A DNA stretch of 52,154 nt from Pedosphaera sp. (GTDB taxonomy: Bacteria > Verrucomicrobiota > Verrucomicrobiia > Limisphaerales > SIBH01). The DNA is taken from assembly GCA_009695285.1 (NCBI GenBank), contig SIBH01000003.1:1-52154 (forward strand), read 5' to 3'. Positions 34,764 through 43,182 of this stretch are shown piece by piece. The stretch's first letter is position 1. Each line of letters starts with the position of its first letter. Both the position numbers and the translations under genes were made by a program. The notes beneath the pieces were generated by a model. It worked only from the letters and a program-made list of their open reading frames with translations, ran no database searches and had not been told where the DNA came from.

Positions 34764-37379
34764 TCACCGCGGTTTGAACATCGCGTTCCGGGAGTCGCCG
34801 CCGCTCAGCACGTAGGCGACGAGGTCCAGAATTTCCTCCTTTTGCAGCAGGTCGAGCAGCCCCTCCGGCATCGGTGAAACCTTGGAGGTCTCTATGCTCT
34901 TCACCTGTTTGCGATCCACGCTGGTGATCTGGTTCGGGCTGGAGGAGTCGGTGTTCACGTGGATGGAGTCGCCGTTGAGATTCACGATCACGCCGGTGAC
35001 GGTGTCGCCGTCGGTCTTGGTGAGGATCACGGGCACGAACTGCTCGTTGATCTCCTTGCTCGGATGAATGATCTGGTCGAGAAGATCCCGCGGTGAATAG
35101 CGACCGCCCGCGCCGGTGAGATCGGGGCCGGTCATGCCGCCCTCGTTGCCGAAACGATGGCACGCGAAGCAGCCGACTGCGCCGAACATTTTGCGGCCAT
35201 TTTCGAAGCTGCGGTTTTTCAGTCCGTCCTTCCCGGCGGCGTCGGCGAGTTCTTCCAGTGTCCATTCTTTCACCGGCTGACGCCCGGCCAGCGCCCCGGC
35301 CAACGCTTCGAGCGGCGATGTCTTGACGGGCTTTTTCGCCAGCACCGCCTGGAGCGCGATCTTCTCGGTTTCGCTGAGGCCGGCCTCGGCGTCCTTGCGG
35401 ATGAATCCGATGAAGTTTGCAAAGCTCGCGCCGCCGCGGTAGTTCGCGGCCTTGAGGAACCAGTTGAACTGCCCGGTGCGCAGCGCCGTGGTCCAGCCGT
35501 TTGTCAGCATCCGCAGCGAGCGCGCGTATTCCACCTGTTCCTCCTGGCTGGGCGCGGCCTGGAGCGCGGCGATGCCCTTGGCGGCGAGCGTCGGCGATTG
35601 CAGATAGGCGAGCGTCTCGCAAAGCACCCAGTTGAGCGGGAAATTTCCGGCGGAAAATTGTGGGTCAAGCTGTGCAAGAATACCGGTCACGGCGGCGTCA
35701 TCGGGCCGTCCGAACCGCACGAAGCAAATTTCATAGGTGCGCACCAGGGTGAGGCGCTGCTCCGGCTCGAGCTGTTTCCAGTCGATCTTCTGCAACGCCC
35801 CGAGAATCTTCGCCTGCATCGTGCGGTCCACCGGTGGATCGGTTGGCTGACGATGTTGCGGGTCGATGCCGGTGACACGCGCGAGTGCCAGTAGCGCTTC
35901 GACCTGCCTTGCTGGGTCCTTTTCCGTCAGCGCCCGGTCGGCCCAATTGCCGGACGGCTGCCATTCGAGAGCGGTGCGCGCGGCCCAGCGGAGGTAACGA
36001 TCCTTGTTGTCGAGGTGCGACCACGCGGCGCCGATGGCTTTCACGTCTGTGCGACCGTGGAAAGTTTCCAGTTCGTGACGCAGCGCCCGGGCTTGCGCGG
36101 CGACGGCGTCGGGCTTCGGCGGCGGCGGCGCGGTGGATTCCTGGCCTGTGTAAGTGACGCGATACAGGCCGGACTGCACCTTGCGTCCGCCGATCGTGAA
36201 ATACATGGCGCCATCCTGCGGACGAATGAGCACGTCGGTCATCGGCAGCGGCGCGCCGTAGAGAAATTCCTCCTTCGTCGCCGTGTAGCCAGCACCCTCG
36301 GGCCGGAGATGCACGGCGTAAAGTTTGCCCCAGCTCCAGTCCAAGCAGAACATGGCCTCCTGATATTTCGCCGGGAACTTCGCGCCGTAGCCGAAGGTGA
36401 TGCCGGTGGGCGAACCGGGGCCGATGTTGAGCACCGGGCCGAGCGTGTCCGGATACCATTCGGGCCGTTTGCCCGCGCCGTTGCGCCAGCCGTATTCGGC
36501 GCCGCTCGTGACCAGGCAGATGCGGGTGGGTCGGTACCACGGCGTGTTGAAGTCGTACTCCATGTCGGCGTCGTAGGTGAACAGTTCGCCGTCGCGGTTG
36601 ATGCCCGCGTCGAAAATGTTGCGGAAACCGCCGGCGTAAAGTTCAAAGTTTTTTCCGTCCGGCGACATCCGGTAGATGAGACCGCCGGGGCCGAGTACGT
36701 CGCGCATAAACCCGCGCCCGTCCGGCATCCGGGGGAGCAGATGATCCTCGCCCCAGACCAGCGGCACCTTCGAGGTGGCGAGTTGCGTCCGTTTCGCGCC
36801 GTTGCCGGTGATGAGAAAAAGGCTCCGTCCATCGGGCGCGGGCAACAGCGCGTGGACACCGTGATCGCCGTGCGCCTTGATTTCGCGCAGCAGTTCCAGC
36901 TTGTCGAGCGTGTCATCCGCCTTCGAACTGCTCAGCCGGTAAACGCCGCAGGGGATTTTGTGTTCATAATCGTTGACGGCCACGTAGAGGGCGTTTTGGA
37001 ACCAGAGCAGGCCGTTGGCGGCGCGGATCGCGGCCGGGATTTTTTCAATCGTCTGCGGATCGAGCGGCTGCCCGGGCGGCGGCGCTGGAAAACGAAAGAG
37101 TCCGCCGTGCTGATCACTGGCGATGATGCGGCCCCGGCCGTCGAGGCAAAGATTCACCCACGAACCGTGCGCGGAAGTAGGCACGGAGTAGAGCAGCTCG
37201 ACTTTGAAATCCTTCGCCACCTTGATGCGCGCCACCGGCGTGGCGGTGTTTTCATTGACCGCCTGGGCGGCCAGACGGGCGGGGGAGGCTGGGTCGTTCT
37301 TTGGCGTCTCGGCGGCCCCGGCCGGGGCCGCCAGCAGGCAGCACCCGATCAGGGAGTAAAGGGGTTGTGACAGATTCAT
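34764..37379 (-). CDS. PQQ-dehydrogenase-like propeller with C-terminal cytochrome c domain
   Basis: 871 residues with a signal peptide (about 1-22, ending in AAPAGAAE). Residues of about 40-430 form a beta-propeller of the glucose/sorbosone dehydrogenase type (DFKVELLYSVP, then ASDQHGGLFRFP, PDGRGFMRDVLGPGG, and EYDFNTPWYRP). A helical middle of about 300 residues follows. A haem c domain lies near the end, with CFACH (Cys737-His741) and NEGGMTGPDLTGAGGRYSPR. The DLLDQIIHPSKEI stretch and the closing ILDLVAYVLSGG belong to the same cytochrome module, common in this phylum. It may oxidise a sugar or alcohol and pass electrons to the haem; this is inference. It is encoded convergently to the metallohydrolase. 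Confidence 0.9.
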   Translation of the reverse strand: MNLSQPLYSLIGCCLLAAPAGAAETPKNDPASPARLAAQAVNENTATPVARIKVAKDFKVELLYSVPTSAHGSWVNLCLDGRGRIIASDQHGGLFRFPAPPPGQPLDPQTIEKIPAAIRAANGLLWFQNALYVAVNDYEHKIPCGVYRLSSSKADDTLDKLELLREIKAHGDHGVHALLPAPDGRSLFLITGNGAKRTQLATSKVPLVWGEDHLLPRMPDGRGFMRDVLGPGGLIYRMSPDGKNFELYAGGFRNIFDAGINRDGELFTYDADMEYDFNTPWYRPTRICLVTSGAEYGWRNGAGKRPEWYPDTLGPVLNIGPGSPTGITFGYGAKFPAKYQEAMFCLDWSWGKLYAVHLRPEGAGYTATKEEFLYGAPLPMTDVLIRPQDGAMYFTIGGRKVQSGLYRVTYTGQESTAPPPPKPDAVAAQARALRHELETFHGRTDVKAIGAAWSHLDNKDRYLRWAARTALEWQPSGNWADRALTEKDPARQVEALLALARVTGIDPQHRQPTDPPVDRTMQAKILGALQKIDWKQLEPEQRLTLVRTYEICFVRFGRPDDAAVTGILAQLDPQFSAGNFPLNWVLCETLAYLQSPTLAAKGIAALQAAPSQEEQVEYARSLRMLTNGWTTALRTGQFNWFLKAANYRGGASFANFIGFIRKDAEAGLSETEKIALQAVLAKKPVKTSPLEALAGALAGRQPVKEWTLEELADAAGKDGLKNRSFENGRKMFGAVGCFACHRFGNEGGMTGPDLTGAGGRYSPRDLLDQIIHPSKEINEQFVPVILTKTDGDTVTGVIVNLNGDSIHVNTDSSSPNQITSVDRKQVKSIETSKVSPMPEGLLDLLQKEEILDLVAYVLSGGDSRNAMFKPR

Positions 37380-37547
37380 GATTCGCGGCGGATTCAAAAC
37401 CATTCACGCCGCCAAAGCAACCTGCTGGAAATGCTGGTCGAGTTCAGTTCGGCAGTAGCGCCGGTCAGCTACCGCCGGAGCCGATGCTGATCGAGGCTGC
37501 TCCAGCCATGAAATGCTTCCCGGTATCGACCAAGCCCGGCCGTCCGC

Positions 37548-38474
37548 TCAGATTTTCGCCGATTCCAGTCGCGCGATGCGGACTTCGAGCGGTGGATGGG
37601 TGGCAAAGAGCGCAAGGAAGCCGCCCTGCTTACCGGAGATTTTCATAGCTTGAAAACCGGCGGCATGTTTTGCCTCGGCGGCGTTGAGCTGCGGATCGAA
37701 CTGGCGTTGCAGGGCCTGGAGTGCGCCGACCATGTTCGCCTGGCCCGCGTAGGCCGCGCCGCCGGCGTCGGCGCGGAACTCGCGCTGGCGCGAAAACCAG
37801 GCGGTCACGATGGAACCGAGGATCAAGAAGACCACCTCGAAGACCTGCACGAGGATGAAATGCATCAGGCCGCCGCCGCTGGAATCGCGTTCGTCGCGGG
37901 AGCGCATGGCCTGGGTGACGGCGAAGGCGAGCACGCGCGCCAGGAACATGGCGAAGGCGTTCATCACTCCTTGAATCAAGGTCATTGTCACCATGTCGCC
38001 GTTGGCGATATGGGCGACTTCATGGGCGAGCACGCCGGTGACTTCGTTCGGGCGCATCGTCTGGAGCAGGCCGGTCGAAACGGCGACGAGTGAACGCGAG
38101 CGGCTGGGGCCGGTGGCGAAGGCGTTTACCTCCGCCGATTGAAAAAGTCCGACCTGGGGCATTGTCTTCAGGCCGGCGCGGCGGGCGAGGTCGTGGACGG
38201 TCTCGACGAGTCCGCGCAGGGCCGGCTGGTTCGTGTCCGGCGGGATGATCTCCACGCCCATCATCCATTTGGCCATGATGCGCGAAAGAGCCAGGGAGAT
38301 GAACGCGCCGCCCATGCCCCAGATGAAGCAGAAAATCATCAGTCCACCGTAGCCGCCCTGCGGAAAATACCGGTTCACTCCGAACAAACTCAGCAGGAAA
38401 GTGATGGTCAGCATCACTAGGAGGTTGACGAGCAGGAACAACGCGAGGCGTTTGGTCATTTGCAGAAATTTCAT
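37548..38474 (-). CDS. htpX: Membrane metalloprotease HtpX
   Basis: 308-residue M48 peptidase. There are two N-terminal transmembrane segments (about 10-31 and 43-63) and two more after the active site (about 160-230). The zinc site is HEVAH (151-155) with a downstream Glu in REFRADAGGA. Conserved NAFATGPSRSRSLVAVSTGL lies ahead of it. HtpX degrades damaged inner-membrane proteins and complements FtsH. The length and motif spacing match the family. The 168-base gap downstream shows no obvious structure apart from short palindromes such as CGGTCAGCTACCG. Confidence 0.96.
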   Translation of the reverse strand: MKFLQMTKRLALFLLVNLLVMLTITFLLSLFGVNRYFPQGGYGGLMIFCFIWGMGGAFISLALSRIMAKWMMGVEIIPPDTNQPALRGLVETVHDLARRAGLKTMPQVGLFQSAEVNAFATGPSRSRSLVAVSTGLLQTMRPNEVTGVLAHEVAHIANGDMVTMTLIQGVMNAFAMFLARVLAFAVTQAMRSRDERDSSGGGLMHFILVQVFEVVFLILGSIVTAWFSRQREFRADAGGAAYAGQANMVGALQALQRQFDPQLNAAEAKHAAGFQAMKISGKQGGFLALFATHPPLEVRIARLESAKI

Positions 38475-38741
38475 GGTGTAAGTTTTAATTCATCAGTGCG
38501 CGACGTCGCGGGGAAAAACTCTAGCGGATGAATTTCAGCTTTCAACCTCTAATCCTCGCCGGTGTTGTTTGACGAAGCTGGTTCGACGTAATCGTTTTAT
38601 CTCTTCTGCTGCCTGATGCAGTTGGAGGGTTGCGGTAAGGAGCCGGGCCTTGAGTGACCTCTCCGAGTTTTTCAGCCAGGGTTTGCTTCCGGTTGAAGTG
38701 TGCTACCTTGGCCCAACAGCACGCGCGGCAAAGGAAAAGTC

Positions 38742-39652
38742 ATGACACAACTTTTGACAACGAACGAAGATGCGAATCCCCCAGTCAAGACAGCCTTGAT
38801 CGTCGAGGGCGGCGCCATGCGCGGCGTGTGGGCGGCGGGCTTGCTGGCCTTCCTCCACGAGCGCGGCCAGCATCAATATGATTTGGTCTATGCGGCGTCT
38901 TCCAGAGCCTGTTCAGCGGCCTGCTTCGTGGTCGGGATGTGGGAGCCGGGCCTGGCCATCTGGCGCGACCACGCCTGCAACGCGGTGCGCAAAACCAATT
39001 TTCTGCGCCGCAAACCCATCATCGACCTGGCCTATCTGGTCGATCACGTGTTCCGGTCGCGTTACCCGCTTTGCGTCGTGAGCTGCAAAAGGCGCCGACC
39101 CGCTTTCACATCAAGCTGACCGACTGCCTGACGGGCGAACCGAATTTTTTTCATGTTCAGGACGACCGGGTGTTTGCCGCGTTGCGCGCCACCGCCTCGA
39201 TGCCGTTTACGATCAGCGGATTTGATTTTGTGGACGGTCATCCGTATGCCGACGGCGGACTGGTGGATCCCATCCCCATCCGCCGCGCCCTGCAGGATGG
39301 TGCGACCGAGATCACCGTCCTGCTCACGCACAGCCCCAGCTTCCGTCTCAAGCCGATCCCGCGCTGGCTGGGCTGGCTCGCCTATCCGAGTTTTCCCGCC
39401 GTGGCGCGCGGTTGGACCACGCAGCAATGCTTGAACTACAACGCGGCTATCGACCTCATGCACCAGCCTCCGCCCGGCGTCCGCATCCGCGTCTTCCGTC
39501 CGCTCCGGCTGATGCCGGTCGGCGCCTTCACCATCGCGCGCCATCGGATTCTGGCCGCCCTGGCTTCGGGCCACGACGAGGCGGTGGAGCAAATTTCATC
39601 CGGCCATTCCGGATTCGAGCCGGTCTTGCCGGCCGATCCTCTTCCCAAATGA
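38742..39652 (+). pseudogene. Patatin-like phospholipase, frameshifted
   Basis: From ATG 38742, preceded by AAAGGAAAA, the frame encodes the patatin N-terminus with the oxyanion loop GGAMRG (residues 23-28). Near 39069-39073 the frame changes: RYPL is followed in the other frame by LRRELQKAPTRFHIKL, and the rest runs to 39652 with the catalytic Asp in YADGGLVDPIPI. A single missing base, such as a shortened T run in CTTTGCG, would explain it. The nucleophile elbow also looks worn: the GxSxG position reads ASSRA, so both glycines are missing although the Ser remains. No heptamer suggests programmed frameshifting. An intact protein would have had about 300 residues. A sequencing error in the T run cannot be excluded. 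Confidence 0.8.
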
Positions 39653-39740
39653 ACTCCGCGCCGGCCGCGCCCGGATAGTTCAGCCGGGACCATGCAGACG
39701 AAAACAGCGCGGAGGAAGACGACAAGGCCGCAGGCGCGAA

Positions 39741-39837
39741 GGAGCGCGGCATTGATACCGCTTCAACGTGATTAACTCTTTGGGGTTCGTCGCTGGCCGG
39801 TTGTTCGGGAGGTGAAGCGGCATCAATGCCGCGCTCC
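39741..39837. repeat. GGAGCGC-headed inverted repeat
   Basis: Arms 39741-39765 and 39813-39837 are complementary at 24 of 25 positions, with a 47-base spacer. The left arm begins GGAGCGCGGCATTGATACCG and holds the hairpin GCGGCATTGATACCGC. It fills the gap between the patatin remnant and the peptidase gene, both ending here. Confidence 0.88.
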
Positions 39838-39875
39838 TGTTGCCTTCGACCCTTTTCCAACTGCATCGTTCGGAA

Positions 39876-41006
39876 TCACACCTCCAGAACTTTTTCAAAC
39901 CGGGTCAGATTGCGCGGGCCGTTGGCGGTGACGTGGGCCACGTCTTCCAGTCGCACGCCGCCGACGCCCGGATAGTACAGCCCCGGCTCGATGGTCACGA
40001 CCTGTCCGGCCCGCAAGGTTTCCGCCGAGGTCGGGCTGAGACGTGGCGCCTCGTGCAACTCCAGCCCCAGCCCGTGGCCGGTGCCGTGAAAAAATCCCTG
40101 CATCCGCCCGTGGTGCCGGCCGGTCTTGTAGCCGGCGCGGGCGAAGAGCTCCCGGACCTTTTCGTGAATCTCCGCCGTGGGCGTCTGGTGGCGCAGGGCG
40201 GTGAAGGCCGCGGCCTGCCCGCGCTCGACAGTGTCGTACAATTTCCGCACCGCCTCGCTGGCCCGGCCGCGGACGACGGTGCGGGTGATGTCGCCGAAGT
40301 AGCCGGTTTTTTGCGAGCGGGGAAAGACGTCGAGAATGATCGGCTCGTGCGCGCGCAACTGGCCGTGGCCCGGCTCGTGCGGATCGCAGCCCTGCTCACC
40401 GCCGGCGACAATGGTGTGGCGGGCGACGCCGCCGGCCTGGAGAATCGCGGTGTCGATGATGGCGCGGAGTTTTTCCGAGGTGAGGGGATTGTTGCGGTAG
40501 ATCAGCCGGCGGTTGGGGCCGATCTTGGAGTTTTTCAGGGCCTGGATGCCCTCGGCCAGGCCGACCTCGGCCATGGTGAGGGCGGCGCTGATTTTCTTCA
40601 CCTCCTCGGCGGTCTTCAGTTCGCGTTCGGGGAATAGCCCGTCGGGCCGGACCTTGAGCTTGATTTTCAGGTCGCGCAATTCCAGCGCGAGACCGAGCGG
40701 GAAGCTGGCGGAGACGGAAATTTTCTTGAGCCGCCTTTGTTTCAGGAGGAGCTGGATGACGTGCGCAAAGCCGGTGCGTTTCACGCCGTTCTGGTGAAGC
40801 TGTTTCACGCAGGCGCTCCAGGAGATCACGCGGCAATGCCTAGCCTGCCGCCGGGCGCGGTCGATTTCTAGGTCGTTGATCACGATGTGGCAGCGGCCCC
40901 GGAGGCGCAGGTAGATGAACGGGTCGGGGACGAACAGGCCCACCGCGTACAGCATGTTCGCGTCGTGGTCGCTGTCCGCGACGATGAGCAAATTGTCCCG
41001 GCTCAT
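39876..41006 (-). CDS. Xaa-Pro peptidase-like protein (M24 family)
   Basis: 376-residue metallopeptidase of the aminopeptidase P/prolidase family. The pita-bread domain shows the expected metal ligands: Asp in ILDVFPRS, Asp in YFGDITRT, His in GTGHGLGLELHE, Glu in VVTIEPGLYY, and Glu in GVRLEDVAHV. The start was set at ATG 41006; a TTG at 41033 in the same frame is possible, which would overlap the upp stop. It is the third gene of the minus-strand unit sppA-upp-peptidase. It would cleave X-Pro bonds in peptides. The N-terminal domain (LLIVADSDHDANMLYAVGLF) is the family's usual one. Confidence 0.9.
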   Translation of the reverse strand: MSRDNLLIVADSDHDANMLYAVGLFVPDPFIYLRLRGRCHIVINDLEIDRARRQARHCRVISWSACVKQLHQNGVKRTGFAHVIQLLLKQRRLKKISVSASFPLGLALELRDLKIKLKVRPDGLFPERELKTAEEVKKISAALTMAEVGLAEGIQALKNSKIGPNRRLIYRNNPLTSEKLRAIIDTAILQAGGVARHTIVAGGEQGCDPHEPGHGQLRAHEPIILDVFPRSQKTGYFGDITRTVVRGRASEAVRKLYDTVERGQAAAFTALRHQTPTAEIHEKVRELFARAGYKTGRHHGRMQGFFHGTGHGLGLELHEAPRLSPTSAETLRAGQVVTIEPGLYYPGVGGVRLEDVAHVTANGPRNLTRFEKVLEV

Positions 41007-41022
41007 ATCATTCAATATCCGC

Positions 41023-41646
41023 TCAAACTCCAAACAACCGGTCCCCGGCGTCGCCCAGGCCCGGCACGATGTAGCCCCGCCCGTCCAGCGTGCGATCCAC
41101 CGCCGCCGTGAAGATCGGCAGCTTGGGAAAAATTTTCCGCACCCGCCGGAGGCCGGCGGGAGACGCGAGGACGTTGACCAGCCGGAGACGGTGCGCGCCG
41201 CGTTCGGCGAGCAGGTTCAGCGCGGCCAACGAACTGCCGCCCGTCGCGAGCATCGGGTCGATGAGCACCACCTCGAAGTCCCGCAGGTCGTCCGGCAGAC
41301 TGTGATGATAGACCTGCGCTTCGAGCGTGGTCTCGTCCCGTTTCAGGCCGATGAAACCCACGCTGGCGTGCGGCATCACTTGCAGCCCGGCCGGCAGCAT
41401 CCCCAGCCCGGCCCGCAGCACCGGCACTAGGAGCACTTTGTGCCGCAGCCGCACGCCGGTGGTTTTCTCCAGCGGCGTCGTCACGTTGACGCGCTCGACC
41501 TCGAACGAGCGCGTCGCCTCGTAGATCAGCAGGGAGGCGGCCTCGGCGAGGCTGCGGCGAAACTCTTCCGGCCCGGTGCGCTGGTCGCGCAGGCGCGTCA
41601 GGTGGTGCTGCACCAGCGGGTGCTTGACGAGGGTGACGAACTTCAC
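41023..41646 (-). CDS. upp: Uracil phosphoribosyltransferase
   Basis: 207-residue pyrimidine salvage enzyme making UMP from uracil and PRPP. Signatures include VPVLRAGLGMLPAGLQVMP, HASVGFIGLKRDETT, VVLIDPMLATGGSSLAALN (the PRPP loop) and GRGYIVPGLGDAGDRLFGV at the C-terminus. It starts with GTG at 41646, one base after the sppA stop, so it is translationally coupled. The length is normal. Confidence 0.97.
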   Translation of the reverse strand: MKFVTLVKHPLVQHHLTRLRDQRTGPEEFRRSLAEAASLLIYEATRSFEVERVNVTTPLEKTTGVRLRHKVLLVPVLRAGLGMLPAGLQVMPHASVGFIGLKRDETTLEAQVYHHSLPDDLRDFEVVLIDPMLATGGSSLAALNLLAERGAHRLRLVNVLASPAGLRRVRKIFPKLPIFTAAVDRTLDGRGYIVPGLGDAGDRLFGV

Positions 41647-41647
41647 A

Positions 41648-42823
41648 TCAACGCAGGTAGGTCGGGGAAAGAAAATAAAGGCGGCCGGCCTTGATTTTTG
41701 GCAGGTCCGTGCCGAGATCGATCTTTACGCCCTTGGACTCGCTCTCGCCGAAGAGGCGGAGCATGTTCAGTAAATTCGGAATGGGCTGGTACTCGACCAG
41801 GGTGGCGCCCTTGAGGTCGGCGATGAACAGGGTGCGTTCCACGGCGGTGTCGAAATCTCCCAACTCGTCCACCAGGCCCAGGTCCAGCGCACCCTTGCCG
41901 GAGAGGATGCGGCCGTCGGCGTACTGCTGCCAGTTCTTGGCCAGTTCGCGGCCCTGGTCTTCTTTCTTCTTCTCGCCCTTGTTCAAAGTGTGCGCGTCGG
42001 TGCGGCCCTCCAGGACGATGCCCTTGAACTTGTCGTAGGTCTCGTTGATCAGCGCTTGGATCATTTCCTTTTCCTCGGCGGAAATTTCCTCCTCGCGTTT
42101 GTCGGGACTGAGCATGTCCTTGTACTTTCCGCTTTTGAAAATTTCCGGGCGCACGCCGATCTTGTCGAGCAGGCCGCGGAAATTGTAGCCGTGCATGATC
42201 ACGCCGATGCTGCCGGTGATGGTCAGTTCGTTGGCCACGATCCAGCGGCAGGGCGCGGAAACGTAATAGCCGCCCGAGGCCGCCAGGCCGCCCATGGACG
42301 CGATGACCGGCTTGCCGCTGTCGGACTGGAAGTCGGCGATGAGCTTGTAAATGTCGTCCGAGGCCAGCACTTCGCCGCCGGGGGAATCGACCCGGAGAAT
42401 GACCGCCTTCACATCCCTGTCCTCCTTCGCGCGGCGCAACTGTTCCCCGATCACGTCCACCATGCCGTAGCCGCTGCCGTCAAAGCCCTGGCCCGCGATG
42501 ATGCCGTGGACGCTGATGACCGCGATCTTGTCCTGGGTGTGCGCGGCCTCTTCGAGCAACGTCTCCTCCAACTGCGGCCCGTAACGTCGTCCCGCATGTC
42601 CGCCCGTCAGCGAACTGGTCAGGCTGCCCAGGTTGAAAAACAGGCTGAGGCCGAGCAGCAGGAACAAAACGAGCGCGACAATTTTCCAGCCGCCGCCCCG
42701 GCGCGGCGGAGCCGGGCGCGAGGGCGGGAAGTATTGCGGGAACTGCGGCTGCTGCGGCGACTGGCTGAGTGGCGGCGGTTGTGACAGCGAAGGGCCGGAT
42801 AAAGAAGGCGGGTCGTTTTCCAT
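41648..42823 (-). CDS. sppA: Signal peptide peptidase SppA
   Basis: 391 residues, short form of the S49 family. A Pro/Gln-rich N-terminal segment (5-45) is followed by one transmembrane helix (about 46-63, WKIVALVLFLLLGLSLFF). The catalytic serine lies in GGLAASGGYY (Ser183), and the general-base Lys is probably in FKSGKYKDML, as in Bacillus SppA. The VDSPGG motif is at 145-150. It degrades leftover signal peptides in the membrane. The start was set at ATG 42823; a TTG three codons upstream is also in frame. It heads the sppA-upp-peptidase unit. Confidence 0.93.
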   Translation of the reverse strand: MENDPPSLSGPSLSQPPPLSQSPQQPQFPQYFPPSRPAPPRRGGGWKIVALVLFLLLGLSLFFNLGSLTSSLTGGHAGRRYGPQLEETLLEEAAHTQDKIAVISVHGIIAGQGFDGSGYGMVDVIGEQLRRAKEDRDVKAVILRVDSPGGEVLASDDIYKLIADFQSDSGKPVIASMGGLAASGGYYVSAPCRWIVANELTITGSIGVIMHGYNFRGLLDKIGVRPEIFKSGKYKDMLSPDKREEEISAEEKEMIQALINETYDKFKGIVLEGRTDAHTLNKGEKKKEDQGRELAKNWQQYADGRILSGKGALDLGLVDELGDFDTAVERTLFIADLKGATLVEYQPIPNLLNMLRLFGESESKGVKIDLGTDLPKIKAGRLYFLSPTYLR

Positions 42824-42898
42824 AATTTTCAAAAACTACTGAAAGCCCCGGTGCCGGGCAAGAGTGTTGTGGACGTGTGCGGACGGCTGGGTGCATCC

Positions 42899-43029
42899 GG
42901 AGGTGCCACCGTGAATGGGTGGATGCTCGCCACCGTGGAAAACGTCGCCGTTAGGTCGCCAGGCGGCACGCGCGGAGCGACGCGCCCCACCCGCATCGGT
43001 CGCCAAGGCAGGGCGCTCCGCTCCGCCTG
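42899..43029. repeat. Intergenic repeat region with palindromic segments
   Basis: The 359-base gap between sppA and the permease gene holds GGAGGTGCCACCGTGA (42899-42914), identical to 47589-47604. A palindromic block follows: CAGGCGG (42960-42966) with CCGCCTG (43023-43029), and CGGAGCG (42972-42978) near GGGCGCTCCG (43011-43020). I see no gene in it. A divergent promoter region for both genes must also lie here. Confidence 0.7.
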
Positions 43030-43182
43030 ACGGAACTCCAAGCCCTTGAGCCGCCGGGCCGGACTTGTTGGTTTGACGGCGGGAGCTGCTTCCATGCACT
43101 ATCCGCCCCCAGACGATGATTGAACCAAATTTCTTGCGGATGGCCGCTCCTCTTGCCGCCAGGTTCTGCGCGGTCCTTGCTC

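Noticed and set aside
38475-38741. Small minus-strand gene between htpX and the patatin remnant
   Set aside because: A short frame reading SLKARLLTATLQLHQAAEEI is open on the minus strand, but it has no clear start and no recognised family, so I do not call it a gene.
39060-39080. Programmed -1 frameshift in the patatin gene
   Set aside because: No slippery heptamer or following stem-loop of the known kind is present, and the active-site elbow is also altered. Decay or a homopolymer error is simpler.
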